Part shown: one piece after another, positions 21,566-34,738 of the stretch
Position numbering within the stretch: the stretch's first letter is position 1
Layout: the number at the start of each line of letters is the position of its first letter
Origin: Coprinellus micaceus
Taxonomy: Eukaryota > Basidiomycota > Agaricomycetes > Agaricales > Psathyrellaceae
Assembly (NCBI GenBank): GCA_951394405.1
Contig: OX596334.1
Span: forward strand, 2,542,001 to 2,606,000
Reading direction: 5' to 3'
DNA: 64,000 bases
The notes under the pieces: generated by a model
What the model saw: only the letters and a program-made list of their open reading frames with translations
The model's database searches: none
What the model was told of the DNA's origin: nothing
Translations under genes and position numbers: made by a program

Positions 21566-21852
21566 ATGAGCCTGCGCAAAGCGAAGGTCACCCTCGCCGG
21601 GGCAGTGGCATTCTCTGCCCTGACCATCTGGGCTGTGCACTTCCAGCAGAACCAGGAGGCTGAGGTATGGATCCTCCCGACATCCTGCCAACTTCTCTGA
21701 CCCTATTCCTACAGATGATGTACCAGGGTGTATTACGCGACGACGAGCGAAGGAAGGAAAAGATGAGGCAACGTCAGGAGGACTTTGAGCGATCTCGAGA
21801 GAAGAGGAGGATATACGAGGCAGTTCAGAAGGTGGAGAAGGCAGACTCGTAG
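21566..21852 (+). CDS. PET117: PET117, cytochrome c oxidase assembly factor
   Basis: Two exons, 21566-21664 and 21715-21852, encode 78 residues. The N-terminus has basic residues followed by one hydrophobic helix (VTLAGAVAFSALTIWAVHF). A charged helical tail rich in Glu/Arg/Lys follows (VLRDDERRKEKMRQRQEDF, then EKRRIYEAV), the layout of Pet117. Pet117 is an inner-mitochondrial-membrane protein that couples Cox15-dependent haem A synthesis to cytochrome c oxidase assembly. The intron falls just before MMYQGV and has clean GTATGG/CTACAG ends. The haem link is shared with the porphobilinogen deaminase gene 23 kb away, but nothing suggests co-regulation. Confidence 0.9.
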
Positions 21853-22281
21853 TGCACAACGCCGGTCAGTATCTTCCCTGAGACCCCTGTCCCCATTCCT
21901 AATGCAAGTAGTTCAAGTTTGGATAACCTCTCTTCCATTCCACCCTGATTCGCGTCCCCCATCGCACGCATTGCCAGGACTGCCAGCGCTGGTCGGAGGC
22001 ACAGGCAGCGATCTTATACACGAGCTAGTCATCTATTACGCCTTCGTTAACTGGGGTTCTAAAATACGCGCAGCCTGTGAGGCACGAGCGAGATGTGGCC
22101 AGGTGTGGCAAAGCTGACTCTGGAGAGTGCCTCGTGTCTGATTTGATACCTAACATGCTCCTGTTTTGACCCAAGCCGAAGCAACCCCCCCTTTCTCAAC
22201 AGCATTCTCTTCTCACCCTCGAGCTTCTTTCGCATTCCACCCATTCAACCGACCCCGACCCCCCAGCAAGTGGCATTGACC
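21853..22281. other. intergenic, PET117 3' side and next promoter
   Basis: 429 bp with no supported coding sequence. The last 100 bases before the ATG at 22282 are C-rich and pyrimidine-rich on the plus strand (CCGACCCCGACCCCCC). Confidence 0.45.
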
Positions 22282-23282
22282 ATGGACACACCTTCGGAAA
22301 CGCATACAGTCTTCAGCGACGACGATGAGTATGACCTCATCTCGAATCCGGGACACGACCGGTCGCTTGATTCGAGCCTCGCCGAACTTCCAGGAAGATT
22401 GCAGGGCAAGGACATCCCGGAGCCACCACCCCCACAAGGAGCGAGGGACAAGTTTGAGACGACGCGGTGGACGGCCGACGATGTACAGTTGTATGTCAGA
22501 AAGACTCTCAGCTTACCCCCCGACGCGCATTCTCGGAGCACGGTCAGGGTGTATGTGGACGGGGCATTCGACGTGTTCAATGTTGCGTACGTCGTGAACC
22601 CCACCTCATCCTGAGCATTTCTTAATTAGAACTTCCCCAGCCACGCACTCCAACTCCGACAAGCCAAACTCGCGTTCCCCTTCGTCCACCTAGTCGTCGG
22701 TGTCTTCTCCGACTCACAGCTGGTCCAGTACGGATATCCTCCCACTTGGCCCGAAGTCGAACGCGTTGAGATGGTCCGACATTGCCGCTGGGTTGATGAG
22801 GTCATCACGGATATCCCTTGGGAAGTGTCCGACGGCTTTCTTCTGCAAAGACGAATAGACTATATCGCCATCGACGAAGGGACGAGCGTGGACCCCAACT
22901 GCGACAAGGCCCGGGTCAAAGGTTACGATGAGATCAAGAGGCTGAGTGAGCCCACCTCATTGTGTGCGACCTTTGAACGATGTAGTTAATATCCACTCTT
23001 GCAGGTAAAGTGATCTCCACAAGGAGAACGAAAGGCCTGTCTCCAGTCCTGAAACGCCTCTCTTCAGGTCTGTCGACAGGACCTCCAACTCCGGTCTTAC
23101 CTATTGCTCCAAGGTTCGCCGCCATGAACTTGAACAATGGAAGCTCACAGCACCTTCCCAGCGGCCTCGCTGAAGAAGTCCACCCAAAGTCGGAGCTGGA
23201 CGAGCTACTGAAGGCCAGCTCGAAAGAAGACGAAGATCACGAGCCCCAACTGGATATTTTTGGTATCGGGGTCGGCGTCTAA
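22282..23282 (+). CDS. choline-phosphate cytidylyltransferase homologue, degenerate active site
   Basis: Three exons, 22282-22586, 22641-22945 and 23005-23282, encode 295 residues. The nucleotidyltransferase core is clear: VRVYVDGAFDVF (88-99), LRQAKLAFP, HLVVGVFSD, ERVEMVRHCRWVDEV and RRIDYIAIDEG. In CTP:phosphocholine cytidylyltransferase, which makes CDP-choline for phosphatidylcholine, the signature after VFDLF is HxGH. Here the aligned residues are Asn100-Val-Ala102-His103, so the first His and the Gly are lost. The RTEGISTS CTP-binding motif is also altered (RRTKGLSPVLK). The membrane-binding helix is not evident. It may be a pseudo-enzyme or have other specificity; I infer this from residues only. 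Intron 1 interrupts the signature itself (codon 102), but its boundaries are the only ones that close the frame. Confidence 0.82.
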
Positions 23283-23851
23283 CGTGGGATGCATGTGCTT
23301 CGCATCGCGCTTCGCCCGGGTTCGTCTCATCTTTTCTTGAAACTGTGTCTGCATGTCCCTCCTCTATAAATCACGATTGTACTTGTATGGCCCTGAAGCG
23401 GGGGTCAACGGTTGCGCCCAGTTCTCCCCCTTGATACCCAATGTTCTCACTATTTCTTTCTGTAACCTCTTCTCTTTCGGTGCCGACTCTTTGATTGTGC
23501 CCATCAATGTACCTTCTGCTTTGCAGATACGGTCCTTCCGCTCCGAGGCGCCCTCGATACTTCATCTTGTCACTTATGATCGATGGTCTTTCTGCGACAC
23601 GCGAGGCAGGACCTCAACAGTCGACCACCCGAGAACATGACGCGAATAAATATTGAAATATGCTACAGCGGAGGTGATACATATGCGTGCAATGAAACTT
23701 TGAAGTAAGATCTATACGTGGTATAAATAATGGTGCAGACCGTCGTCTAAGTAGTGTCTGGTCTTATGACATAAATACGGAGAACTCGTTGCTCGAACAG
23801 ACGAATATATGAGCGTGCCACAACGGAGGCGGCACGCGCCTCTAACCGACC
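23283..23851. other. convergent intergenic region
   Basis: 569 bp between convergent genes, with T-rich stretches and ORFs without motifs. Probably two 3' UTRs. Confidence 0.45.
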
Positions 23852-24661
23852 TCAGTCGAAATTTCTGCCGGAGTAGAGCAGTAGCCCGATAACAACGCAC
23901 ACCTCCAGAGCCCCATGGCGCATGGCCTCGGGCGCTAGATCCAGGGAAAGACCGTCGGCATGCCTGTTAAACATTCCCAACAACTGCGCGGGGTTGGTTC
24001 CGGTATGGAATAGCTGAATGCATCGTGACTGCGGAAGCGAGAGGGCCAACCGTTAGAGGTTAATGGAGTGGAACTTCGACGACGAACGAGTACGTACGCC
24101 AGGAGGCGCACCCGCGCTTTGCGGCGCAGGCGCCCAAGCGTATTGTCTTCCACGGATAGTCATCGTGCGGTAACTGCAAAATGGATCGTGAGTCGAAATG
24201 AGCCATGAGATCTTTGCCGATTGAGACACGTACCCCTGGTCTCGCGAGAGTGGAATGAGCTGCGAAGCCATTACCCTTGGCACGACTCCCTCAATCTCGA
24301 CGACTGGGCGAGTGGCCCATTCGATTCTAGCCACGACCGCGTCCTTTTCGTTCCGCACACTTGTTACGGGGGACTGGTAACCGTTCGTGCTGGTCGAGAT
24401 GGAAAAACAGTAACGCGCGTTCGGACCCATGACAATGCAGTTCACGATGTCAGGATTAAGCCCGGTGAATTGAAAGGAGAGCGAGGTTTCGGTGTCGATT
24501 CCCGCGGAGGAAGAGGATTGGTTGGCAAATTGTGAAGACCCTGGGAGCGCGCCGTATACTGAAGGGAACGAAGCATATTGAGAGCTGGCGGGATGTTGGC
24601 CAGCTGGTGCCCCAAACGCGCCCCACCCGCCGAGACTGTAAGGGTTAAAACCACCAGACAT
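23852..24661 (-). CDS. DUF6593-type basidiomycete protein
   Basis: Three minus-strand exons, 24661-24234, 24173-24098 and 24028-23852, encode 226 residues. A Gly/Ser/Pro-rich N-terminus (MSGGFNPYSLGGWGAFGAPA) precedes a domain with the spaced aromatic pattern of DUF6593: LNPDIVNCIVMG, YCFSISTS, VVARIEWATRPVVEI, RQYAWAP, CIQLFHTG and the C-terminal LLLYSGRNFD. This domain is expanded in Agaricomycetes and has no known biochemical role. No signal peptide or membrane segment is seen apart from the hydrophobic CVVIGLLLYSG near the end. The gene is preceded by a TATA-like box. Confidence 0.8.
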
Positions 24662-24736
24662 GACAGAGGGACCTTGGAGATGGTAGAGGATTGTAGGGCG
24701 AGTTGTTGAATGCTCTTAGATGGCAATTGAATGGGT

Positions 24737-24744
24737 CTTATATA
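24737..24744 (-). promoter_or_regulatory. TATA-like box of the DUF6593 gene
   Basis: The minus strand reads TATATAAG about 76-83 bp upstream of the ATG at 24661. It is one of the few clear TATA boxes in the window. Assignment rests on sequence and position. Confidence 0.5.
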
Positions 24745-26800
24745 TGTTGCTTCGCCTCGAGCACAGTACTAGTGCTGTGGCTGGCCGACCAATCCTATGG
24801 ACGCGCTAAAGAGACGAAACACGTTGTACTGCAATGAAACAGAGTGACTTGCTCAGCACGATACTTACATCCATGCATAGCTCGTGGATCCGCAAATCCT
24901 CACCGCTCTGAGTTGGAGTCCGATCCTCCATGGAAATGCCATGCGCCATGGCTTTCCGGGGAACTGTCAAACTGTAACCAGCCTTACGATATCTGCATAT
25001 ACTCCTCTTTCGAGCCCAAGCGCGCCGGCCATCGGTGATGGCAAGGAGGCGGGGTATCGCTGAATGAAAGTTGCCAGCGCTAAGGAGATCGACCGCTAAT
25101 GAAATGCTTTTGGGCTATTTTTCTTATACTACCACAACGCTGTAGGCCCAACCGTAAGCTTTAGCTACCCCCAGAGAAGTTCGCCACTACCCTTGGAGTA
25201 TTTCGTCCACCAAGAACGGTGTACCTCGGGTGAGAATAGACCGCCGCCCAAGTTTCGGTCAGCGCGGTGATGGTACTTAAGGTCATCATTGCTTTTCGGT
25301 GGCATTCACAGGGGACTTCGTCAGGCTCGGTCATTGACTAAGTAAAGTTGAATCTGCAGCATCCGTGGTCAGATGAGGATGAACGAACAAGTAAGCAACG
25401 AGTAATCACTGTTTCCAGAGTCCCTCCACGGCGTTGGGCGCCGCCGTCCGACTTGTGCCTTAGCTTACTAATCAATCCGGAGGGAAGTGACCCGTCAACT
25501 TAAGCGCCCAAGGAAGACGCATCAAGCGCCAGAGATAAATCACCGCCGGTCGTGATCATATGATGGGGTGATATCAGGTTGTGTTCACGAGTGGACTCGG
25601 CGTCGGCAGGTCTTCGTGAGCGCTGGGGACTCCCTATAGTGATCGCGTGCGGCAAGCACCGTGCCTGTCGATGGTCGGCTTAGTTTGAACCGGAGGCATT
25701 CGACGCCGTGCATGGAGTCAACCTCATCCTCAGAAACTATTTACTTCCCTGCGTTCGGACATCGTATCGTCGAGTACAAGCGTACTTGGTTTCCGGAGAG
25801 GGTCCAGGTTCTTCGGCCATGTGGTTCGCAGGTGATCCCGACGACGCTCTCGGTATCACGAAATCAATGGACTATGACCTTCCGCTTGAGCTCAATCCTG
25901 TTTGATAAAACATAGGCCACCATGACATATCCATTGATGCACGATCAGGCGTGCCATGTGCAAAACAGTGGCGAACGCGCATATCTGCCTGGACGTTGAT
26001 TAACATTGCATCACATCCCGGTTGTCGATAGTACCTACAATTGAGTCCCTGACAACTCAACTGGGTAACGACAATCCCATCGTTTGCATCATTGATCCCA
26101 AGAATCGTCAGGGTTGACCAAACACTAGTTAGATCACGGACATTGACTTCTCGGGTTATGCAAGTCCTCCATATGTAGTGGTCCGGAAAGCCCAACCTTC
26201 GTGAACCCAGTCCTCCTTGGTTTTGATTCACACTAAACGCCGATATCCACGTCCATGGATGCACCTATACGATTCCCCAAGAATGTAGTTGCGCCACTGG
26301 GACTACTCCTTGACCATCTTTGGAACCGCCAATCTCACGGCAATCTGTTTTACTACACTCTGGCTGAACTTTCAGGGTCTCGATACATACCGAGGTCGCC
26401 GAATTCCATCGGCTATTCAAATAGAGAGCGCCAGTGGCACCCGAGTCGTTTTACGCTCAGATCGGGGTCGTGGGCTGTGATGGGGGTAAACCCATGTAGA
26501 CAGCTGTAGGTCCTAGATGACGGTCACCGGGTCAGAAAGCGTCGCCCAGAAGTGGCTGTACATTTCCCAAGGTCGGAGTTTCAGGCCCCGCCGGGCTTCT
26601 TGGGCGCTTAAAACAGGTGCATCTGACCCGCCATGTGGGGACTTGTTTAAACAAATTGTTTGCTTATCCAAAGCTTAGAGAGTGTCATACCTACGCATCA
26701 GATGACCATCATGAATCGAAGGAACGGAAAAACTCATAGTTATGAATTGATGTTCGTCTCAGAAGATGGTCGGCGGGCCTCCCGCAGGGAATTCGAAGCG
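24745..26800. other. gene-poor region without recognised genes
   Basis: About 2 kb with no supported gene. Short ORFs on both strands (for example the 131-codon one at 25872-26264 on the minus strand and the 65-85-codon ones at 25661-25915 and 26255-26509 on the plus strand) have mixed, coding-like composition but no motif I recognise and no consistent splice pattern. Decayed genes or old mobile sequence are possible. Confidence 0.4.
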
Positions 26801-27029
26801 CACCAAATATGAGGGCCTTGGGTGCATAGGAGAAGGACCTCGCGGTTTCCCTATTATACGGAGGGACTTCCTGTCGTGTGCCAAACGAAATCTATCCCTC
26901 ACCCCGTCAGCAAGATGAAACCGCCTCATCCTCTACAACGAGTCCTAAGTTCCTTCTTGTTCCCTTTGGAGGGTTTGTCACTGGCCAATCTAACTTTCCG
27001 TGACACGAGGACGGCTAGGAAACCATCAC

Positions 27030-28175
27030 GAGACCCAGCCGCAAGCACATTATGTGCCTCCTGCATCCGCGCAGCCTGTCCCACTCCTACATGCTCATGT
27101 CCATCGGCGTCACATGCTATCCTACTTCCACGAGGCCAGGCGGCTGCCCTAATTGCGTGTGTGAGCCTTGGGGAACTCAGTCTCCCGAATGGTAATCCGA
27201 TCCCGCGTTGGGCCGAGAGATTGGGAGCTATGTAAGTGGAACAATAGCTCTTGCCTGTGTGTATAGCTGAGAATCTCCGGTACCACGTCGCCAGAACATA
27301 TCCCCTCGGGCTTGGCGATACTAAAAAAGAATGTCGAACGCTTTGAAGCAATCTTGTCTTGGTTTCTCAAAAGTGGTGAAGGGGCAATGTATTACTTCTG
27401 ATGCTTCTTGCGCAGTTTAGCGTTTCCCGGAGAGAAGGAAAGGGCTCTCTACTCTGTTAAAAAGGGTTGAAATACAAGCTATCGCTCGCGCAAGATGGTG
27501 ACTTCGAGAACATACACCAGACTCATTCCCTGATCTATGGCGTTGTCCCCCTTTCTCGGGCCGACTCACCGACTATAGCCCGGGTGTCTCTGGGGGCCTC
27601 TATCAAGCCCTGCTCCCTTCCAACGGCTTTCCGGGCCCCTCGCGGAACCCCGTGGATGCACCTCCCCGACTAGCAATGACCTCTCCGCTTCATCGGCGAC
27701 GGGTACCGGTCCATGCACTACTACCTTCCCTGTATAAGCAGATAGCTACGGATACGCCTCGACGTCCGCCATCCTAACATTCCCAACGACGGGTAGCCTG
27801 TGCACCTCATGCACCCAATGCGCGTCAGGGTCCAGTAGCACCTATTCCACAACGAGGGCGGGCTGCTATGATTGCGGGTGTGTCCCTCGAAATTCCGATC
27901 TCCCCGCTAGTTGCTCGACCGTCCTCTCCTGCACGACAGACGGCGGATATGGATCTAATTCCATACCATGGCCCGCTCAGGGCACCGCATGCCCATCGTG
28001 TACTTGCCTACCATGCGCAGTACCCTGATGCACCGCGTGCACCCCACCGCTGGCCGACACCTACATCTACACCAGACCGGGTTGCTACAATTGCGGGTGT
28101 GTTTAGCAGCGGAACCAACGAATTAGGGCGAAGGTTGGGAGCGTCGGCCAGGAAGTACTTCCTTCGAATCTGATC
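27030..28175 (+). repeat. three diverged copies of a Cys-rich unit
   Basis: The segment around GGCTGCTATGATTGCGGG occurs three times in diverged form, with its core at about 27141, 27862 and 28083. Each core is followed by GTGTGT or GTGTGA. Upstream, each copy carries in one frame a series of cysteines (for example STLCASC, GSLCTSC, GTACPSC) and then T-R-x-G-C-x-x-C. Copies one and three also resemble each other downstream (TTGGGCCGAGAGATTGGGAG versus TTAGGGCGAAGGTTGGGAG). The third has an in-frame stop. I read these as decayed duplicates of a short Cys-rich exon ending at a splice donor, not as an intact gene. The family is unknown to me. Confidence 0.5.
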
Positions 28176-28342
28176 GGGCCATCAGCTGGGCGCTAAAACG
28201 CCGCCCTTCGTAAAACAGCCACCTTTTCAACATCGATGACAAAAACATATGTATCGGTGCTCGTACGACATGGAAATGAAGGAAGGTCCCCGCTACGTAT
28301 ACCTGGACCCCCTCTCCTTCCGTCTGTCACTCCTTCCCTTAA

Positions 28343-30103
28343 TCATTCTTGGTTCGCGACTGGAGCTGGTAAGGTTTTATTCCTGTGCACGGCCTGGTGC
28401 CTCGTGAGCTGGTCTGGCCTTGCGAAGCTTTTGCCACACCCTGGCTCCATGCAACTATACGGTCGTGCACCAGTGTGGGTTCGAAGGTGCTTCGAGAGGT
28501 TCGAAGACTCGGTGAATGCGCTTTATCAGGAATATGGCCAGGTCAGGACGGCGGTGAGAGAGAAGTGTAGGACACTCACCGGTCGCAGTGAGGACACTTG
28601 AACGGTTTGAGGCCATTATGGATGCGTTTATGAATGGTCAGGGCTCCCATGATCGCAAAGCTCTTCCCACATCCTGGGAAATCGCATGCGTAGGGTTCTG
28701 GGCGGGAGTGACATCAGAAGGGTATTCAGGCATTGTCCATACACGTCTGCACTCACTCTCTTGAGTATGCCTTCGCATATGCTGCTGCAGCGTTGCAGCC
28801 TCGGAGAAGTTCTGATGGCATAACGTGCACTGGAACGGCCTATATCCAGTGTGACTTTGAAGATGCCTGCACACCTTCTGCTTGCTGCTAAACCCCCTGT
28901 CCCCATGCCGATCGCAATCGTCCCAGAAACACTCGTAATGTGCCTTGCCACCACCAACGTGGACTACCGTCAAGTGCGCAGTGAGCTCTTCTGGCGACCC
29001 GAACGCCATGGCGCATGACTGCCATTTGCATTGATGGGTGAGATCTTGATGAATTTCGGAGGGCGGGCTCGATGATGGAGTCAGGGGAAGGAGTGAGGAC
29101 GCCGACGTCGCTGGACTCGCTAGTGTCGTTGCTTGCGGGTGTGGTGGCGGGGAGGGATCAGACGAGGCAGCTGGAAGGCCGACGTGGTCGTGACACGGGT
29201 AGCAAAGTGCATTCGAGAGGGACGAAGAGCCCAAAGTCTGGTGGGCGATAGGGGCGGCGTGCGGATGTGGATGTGGATGTGGATGGCAGTGGGTCTGCAG
29301 CCCCAAATGGTCCTGCAGAAGATGGCATTCCAACGCCGCTATCATGTTTGAGAGCTCGGAGGACGTCGATGGACCCGCGATATTCTCCGGGGAAAGAAAA
29401 AGGCTGCAATCGTCCCAAAGACATGAAACAGGGAGCTTGGAAATGTCCTGCAGCTCTGGCTTTCCCGCAAAGCCCTCGGGCTGACCTTGGGTAGGCTGGA
29501 TAGGGAGATGCTCTTGGGGATGTTGTGGGATGCCGTTCGTACCCACGAGGTGGGAGAGGTTGACATGGCCGATAAGCTCAGATAGAGAGGCATACGATTG
29601 CCTGCAGCCGTCCCACCTGCACTTGTGCGGTAGATCGAATGAGCCGTGGAGGGGCGGGGAGGGCATCTGGTGGGGATGTGGCGTGCAGTCATCGCACCAG
29701 TGATTCCCTTGTTGACTGTTCACGTTCATCGACGGGTGCCGGGAGGGTCCCCACTGTGACTGCATGGGTGCTTCTGACAAATAACTGTGATAGTCCCCAC
29801 AGCACTGAAGCTAAACAAACCAGGCCAAAAATTTCAGACACAACCTCGGAATCGGGATGAACTTCGGAGACGTACGAACGCATCGAAGCCGTTGCAGTCG
29901 ACACAATTTGTGCTCGAGTCGCAGACGAGGTTGCAGAGCGCCTGATCGCTCTGACCGTCGCAGTGTGCATCGGGGTCATTGCAGGCGATGACAACACACT
30001 GGTCAGTGCATTGGGAGGTGAGCTCGCTGTTTAACGCGCAGGCGTCTTGTTCGCAGCCCGTGCAGCCCACGGCGCTGGCCAGTCTGTGCGGAAGCTGGTG
30101 CAT
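28343..30103 (-). CDS. ZAP1-like zinc-responsive C2H2 transcription factor
   Basis: Four minus-strand exons, 30103-29876, 29810-28757, 28697-28580 and 28520-28343, encode 525 residues. The first 90 residues hold many cysteines ([30 protein letters not shown]). C2H2-like fingers follow from about 140; the conserved run starts at Cys337 and includes [65 protein letters not shown] and [19 protein letters not shown]. This finger set matches yeast Zap1, which activates zinc-uptake genes in zinc deficiency and itself senses zinc. A His-Pro repeat lies at 250-260. The Cys-rich first exon was joined through [14 protein letters not shown]; Met at 30103 is the first ATG in that frame and lies only 85 bp after the upstream gene's stop codon. 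Confidence 0.88.
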
Positions 30104-30187
30104 AGTGGTTGTGGCAGGGTACAGAGATAGTAATACACGATTTAATGTCGACGTCAATCACGACTGGGGCGGTACTCGTTTCATCCA

Positions 30188-31649
30188 TTAGTCATCATCC
30201 TCAAACACGGTGTACGGGGCAGTCGTCACTGGTTTGAACTGGAACTCATCGTCGTCTTTATTCTTGCCTCCATTGTCGGCGACGGCGTCGAGGAAGGAGA
30301 GGCAGCCCCGCGAGCAGCCTCGCCATCGCAGAGGCACAATCCCGCCCACCATCTTGCCCGCCACCACGTTCACCCACGTATACCTCTCCTCGGCCTCCCG
30401 CACGAACCTAGATTCGTGTTCTGGATTCCCACACCGCGCGATGCTCGTGACCTGCATCGTCTCGTCCTCGTCTTCTTCTGCCTCTTCAAGCATACTCTGT
30501 GGTATCCATCCAGGGGAGCACGCATCGAGGATCCGTCGCAGCGGTCCAGAGAAGGCTCCCAGGGTCTCCATCTCCATCGGCAAGTAGTATTCTAGGACGG
30601 TGCCCAACGGAGAGCTGGACCCGGTCGTCAATGGTGCGTACTTGGCTTGCATCTCAGGAGGCGGTGGGGAGCCGAGCACGCGGAATGCAAGCTCGACGAG
30701 ACTCGGCACAGCATCGGTGAATTCTGGTTCGGAGGCTACTGGGCCAGGTTTCGGCGGTTCGATGAAGTAGCGGTTTGGAAAGACGTTGAGGGACTCGAGG
30801 CGAAGGTTGTTGAGCTCGGACGGGAGATATTTGAACATGTTGGTGGAGATATTGAGGTCGCGCAGGTTCTTCAGGTTCCCAATGTCGGGAGGGAGGTAAG
30901 CGATCTTGTTGTTCCCTGCCCATCCTGATGAGTGCACGGGTACGATCACAGGGAGAGTCGCCTACGCAAGCTTAGGATTGTGAGGTTTTCCAGCCGCCAG
31001 AGGTCGCTTGGGATCTTGGTGATGAGGTTCTGGTCGAGGTAGAGGTGTATGTTCTCATCCTTTTCTCCAGGGAGCAGGACACTGTTCTTCGATTCATGAC
31101 GCGAAAAGGTGCGGCGTACTTGCCGAGCAGCTACTGCTGGGGCTGCCGGGGTCTGCCGGGGTTGGGGGTTTGATGCAGGGGGCTCGCAACGAGGCGTGTC
31201 GAGGTTGGGTAACACGACCATGCTCGTCAGATCCCGAATGAATTGCTTGTTTATACGTGTCAATTCCTTTTTGCTAAACAAATAAGCACTCTGGCTTTCG
31301 CTTAGCATAGCAGAACTCACCCCAGGTGAAATATCCTGCACCCCTCCTCGTACGCGCGCTCCGCGGCCTCCGCCCAGATTTGGTCCTCCACTATGTACCG
31401 ATCACGCGTCGCCGGGCTGCTATTTGGTGCTTCGCTGCTCGAATCGTCGCCCTTGAACCGTTTTGGAGGTCTGCGCTTGTAGGAACCCGCGAATGGGTCG
31501 GTAAACGCGGGAAGGTCGTCGACTTCGCTGTCTAACTGCAGAGATCCGAGGGTTGGGGACGAGGATGGCGAGGAATCCGCAGCAGTGAGAGCGGGGGAGG
31601 ATCCAGGTGACGAAGAGGGTCCATAGTCGTCTCGGTTATACCAGGACAT
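30188..31649 (-). CDS. leucine-rich-repeat protein
   Basis: Three minus-strand exons, 31649-31321, 31273-30966 and 30915-30188, encode 454 residues. The N-terminal 110 residues are Ser/Pro-rich with a basic patch (KRRPPKRFKGDD). At about 185-260 there are three to four LRR units: LYLDQNLITKIPSDLWRLEN, TILSLRNNKIAYLPPDIGNL and DLNISTNMFKYLPSEL. The C-terminal half has an acidic segment (EEAEEDEDE), CGNPEH, and RWRGCSRGCLSF. The LRRs suggest a protein-binding scaffold; neither partner nor pathway can be read. The intron 2 donor interrupts an LRR (C|GTAGGC) and joins LSLR to NNKIAYL without gap. It is followed closely by the ZAP1-like gene on the same strand. Confidence 0.85.
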
Positions 31650-32207
31650 CGTGGAAGGGGGAAGAAAGGGAACACAATTCAGCACCCTGCACTACTGGTC
31701 ACCCGACCAGTCACCAAGCACCAGGAGGGTCGCGATCAATTCGCACGTGAGAGTCCGTGAACGGAATGACAAGGGCCTCGAATCCTCATTCTGGAATCCG
31801 CGATTGGCTTCATCCTCTGCGATTGGCCACCAACTTCCCCTCTTCCACTACACTGTACGACACACTTTTGCCTTGGTGCTGGGCCTATCCTTTACTGGAT
31901 AGAATTCCTCTAAATAACCGTGTTTCTCCACTCTGTCAATGAGCAGCTCAGCGGATTGGTCTCCCTCAAGTCCGCCGTATTTCAAGCGAAAATCAACAAT
32001 TGGAAACCCAGAAAGAATGTCGCGATGGAACTTTGAATTGGTGGGGTACGGAGCAATCGAACTGAGACTTGGGTCTCGCAGTGCTCTAGCTCGCGAGAAA
32101 CCGTGCCCCCGCCCTGAAACCTCCCCCTTCTTGACACCCACTGGAGCCTACGCAAACCTTTTCCAGTATCCCTCTCGAACAAGAATTTGGGCAACACGAC
32201 TTTCACT
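31650..32207. promoter_or_regulatory. divergent LRR/PDC promoter with repeated CCAAT boxes
   Basis: The 558 bp between the LRR gene and pyruvate decarboxylase contain ATTGG (inverted CCAAT) at about 31803, 31822, 31955 and 32037. The first two lie in the same CGATTGGC context 19 bp apart. CCAAT is the target of the HAP/NF-Y complex, which in fungi regulates respiratory and carbon genes. Binding is an inference. Confidence 0.5.
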
Positions 32208-34355
<2,148 letters not shown>

Positions 34356-34738
34356 AGCAGACTAGTGCACAACTGCTATGCATGTACTGAATATCATTGA
34401 ACATGCCGTAGTTGCTTTCTGACAAGCCTGGATGATTAAGGTAGAGCTTGGTCTTTGTAGGCTGTGTGAACCTGTTGGGCGCTTGCCTAGGGCGCTCTTT
34501 GCCGATTCAGAATCATTGAAAGTCTAAATCCATCAGTTTCGTGGGCAGCCCAAGGCCTTATGGATAAGTGAATGAGAAGACACGACAGCCCAGGAAAAGG
34601 TGTCGGAGGCTACGATGGGTGAATAGCAGAGCGTATGCATTGGCAAAAGAGCTGGTATAGCGGCGATGTGCATCGGGGATTAGGATAGGGTCTAGTTGGG
34701 AAGGGTGTAGTAGGTGATTCAACAAATTAGGTCCGCGT
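34356..34738. other. convergent intergenic region, PDC/uL23m
   Basis: 383 bp of noncoding sequence between two convergent stop codons. I see no RNA gene or repeat. Confidence 0.5.

Noticed and set aside
27030..28175. retroviral-type CCHC zinc knuckle in the Cys-rich repeats
   Set aside because: The C-x2-C is not followed by the expected Gly-His and Cys in any frame or plausible splice product.
28236..28601. 121-codon plus-strand ORF
   Set aside because: Antisense to the last exons of the ZAP1-like gene.
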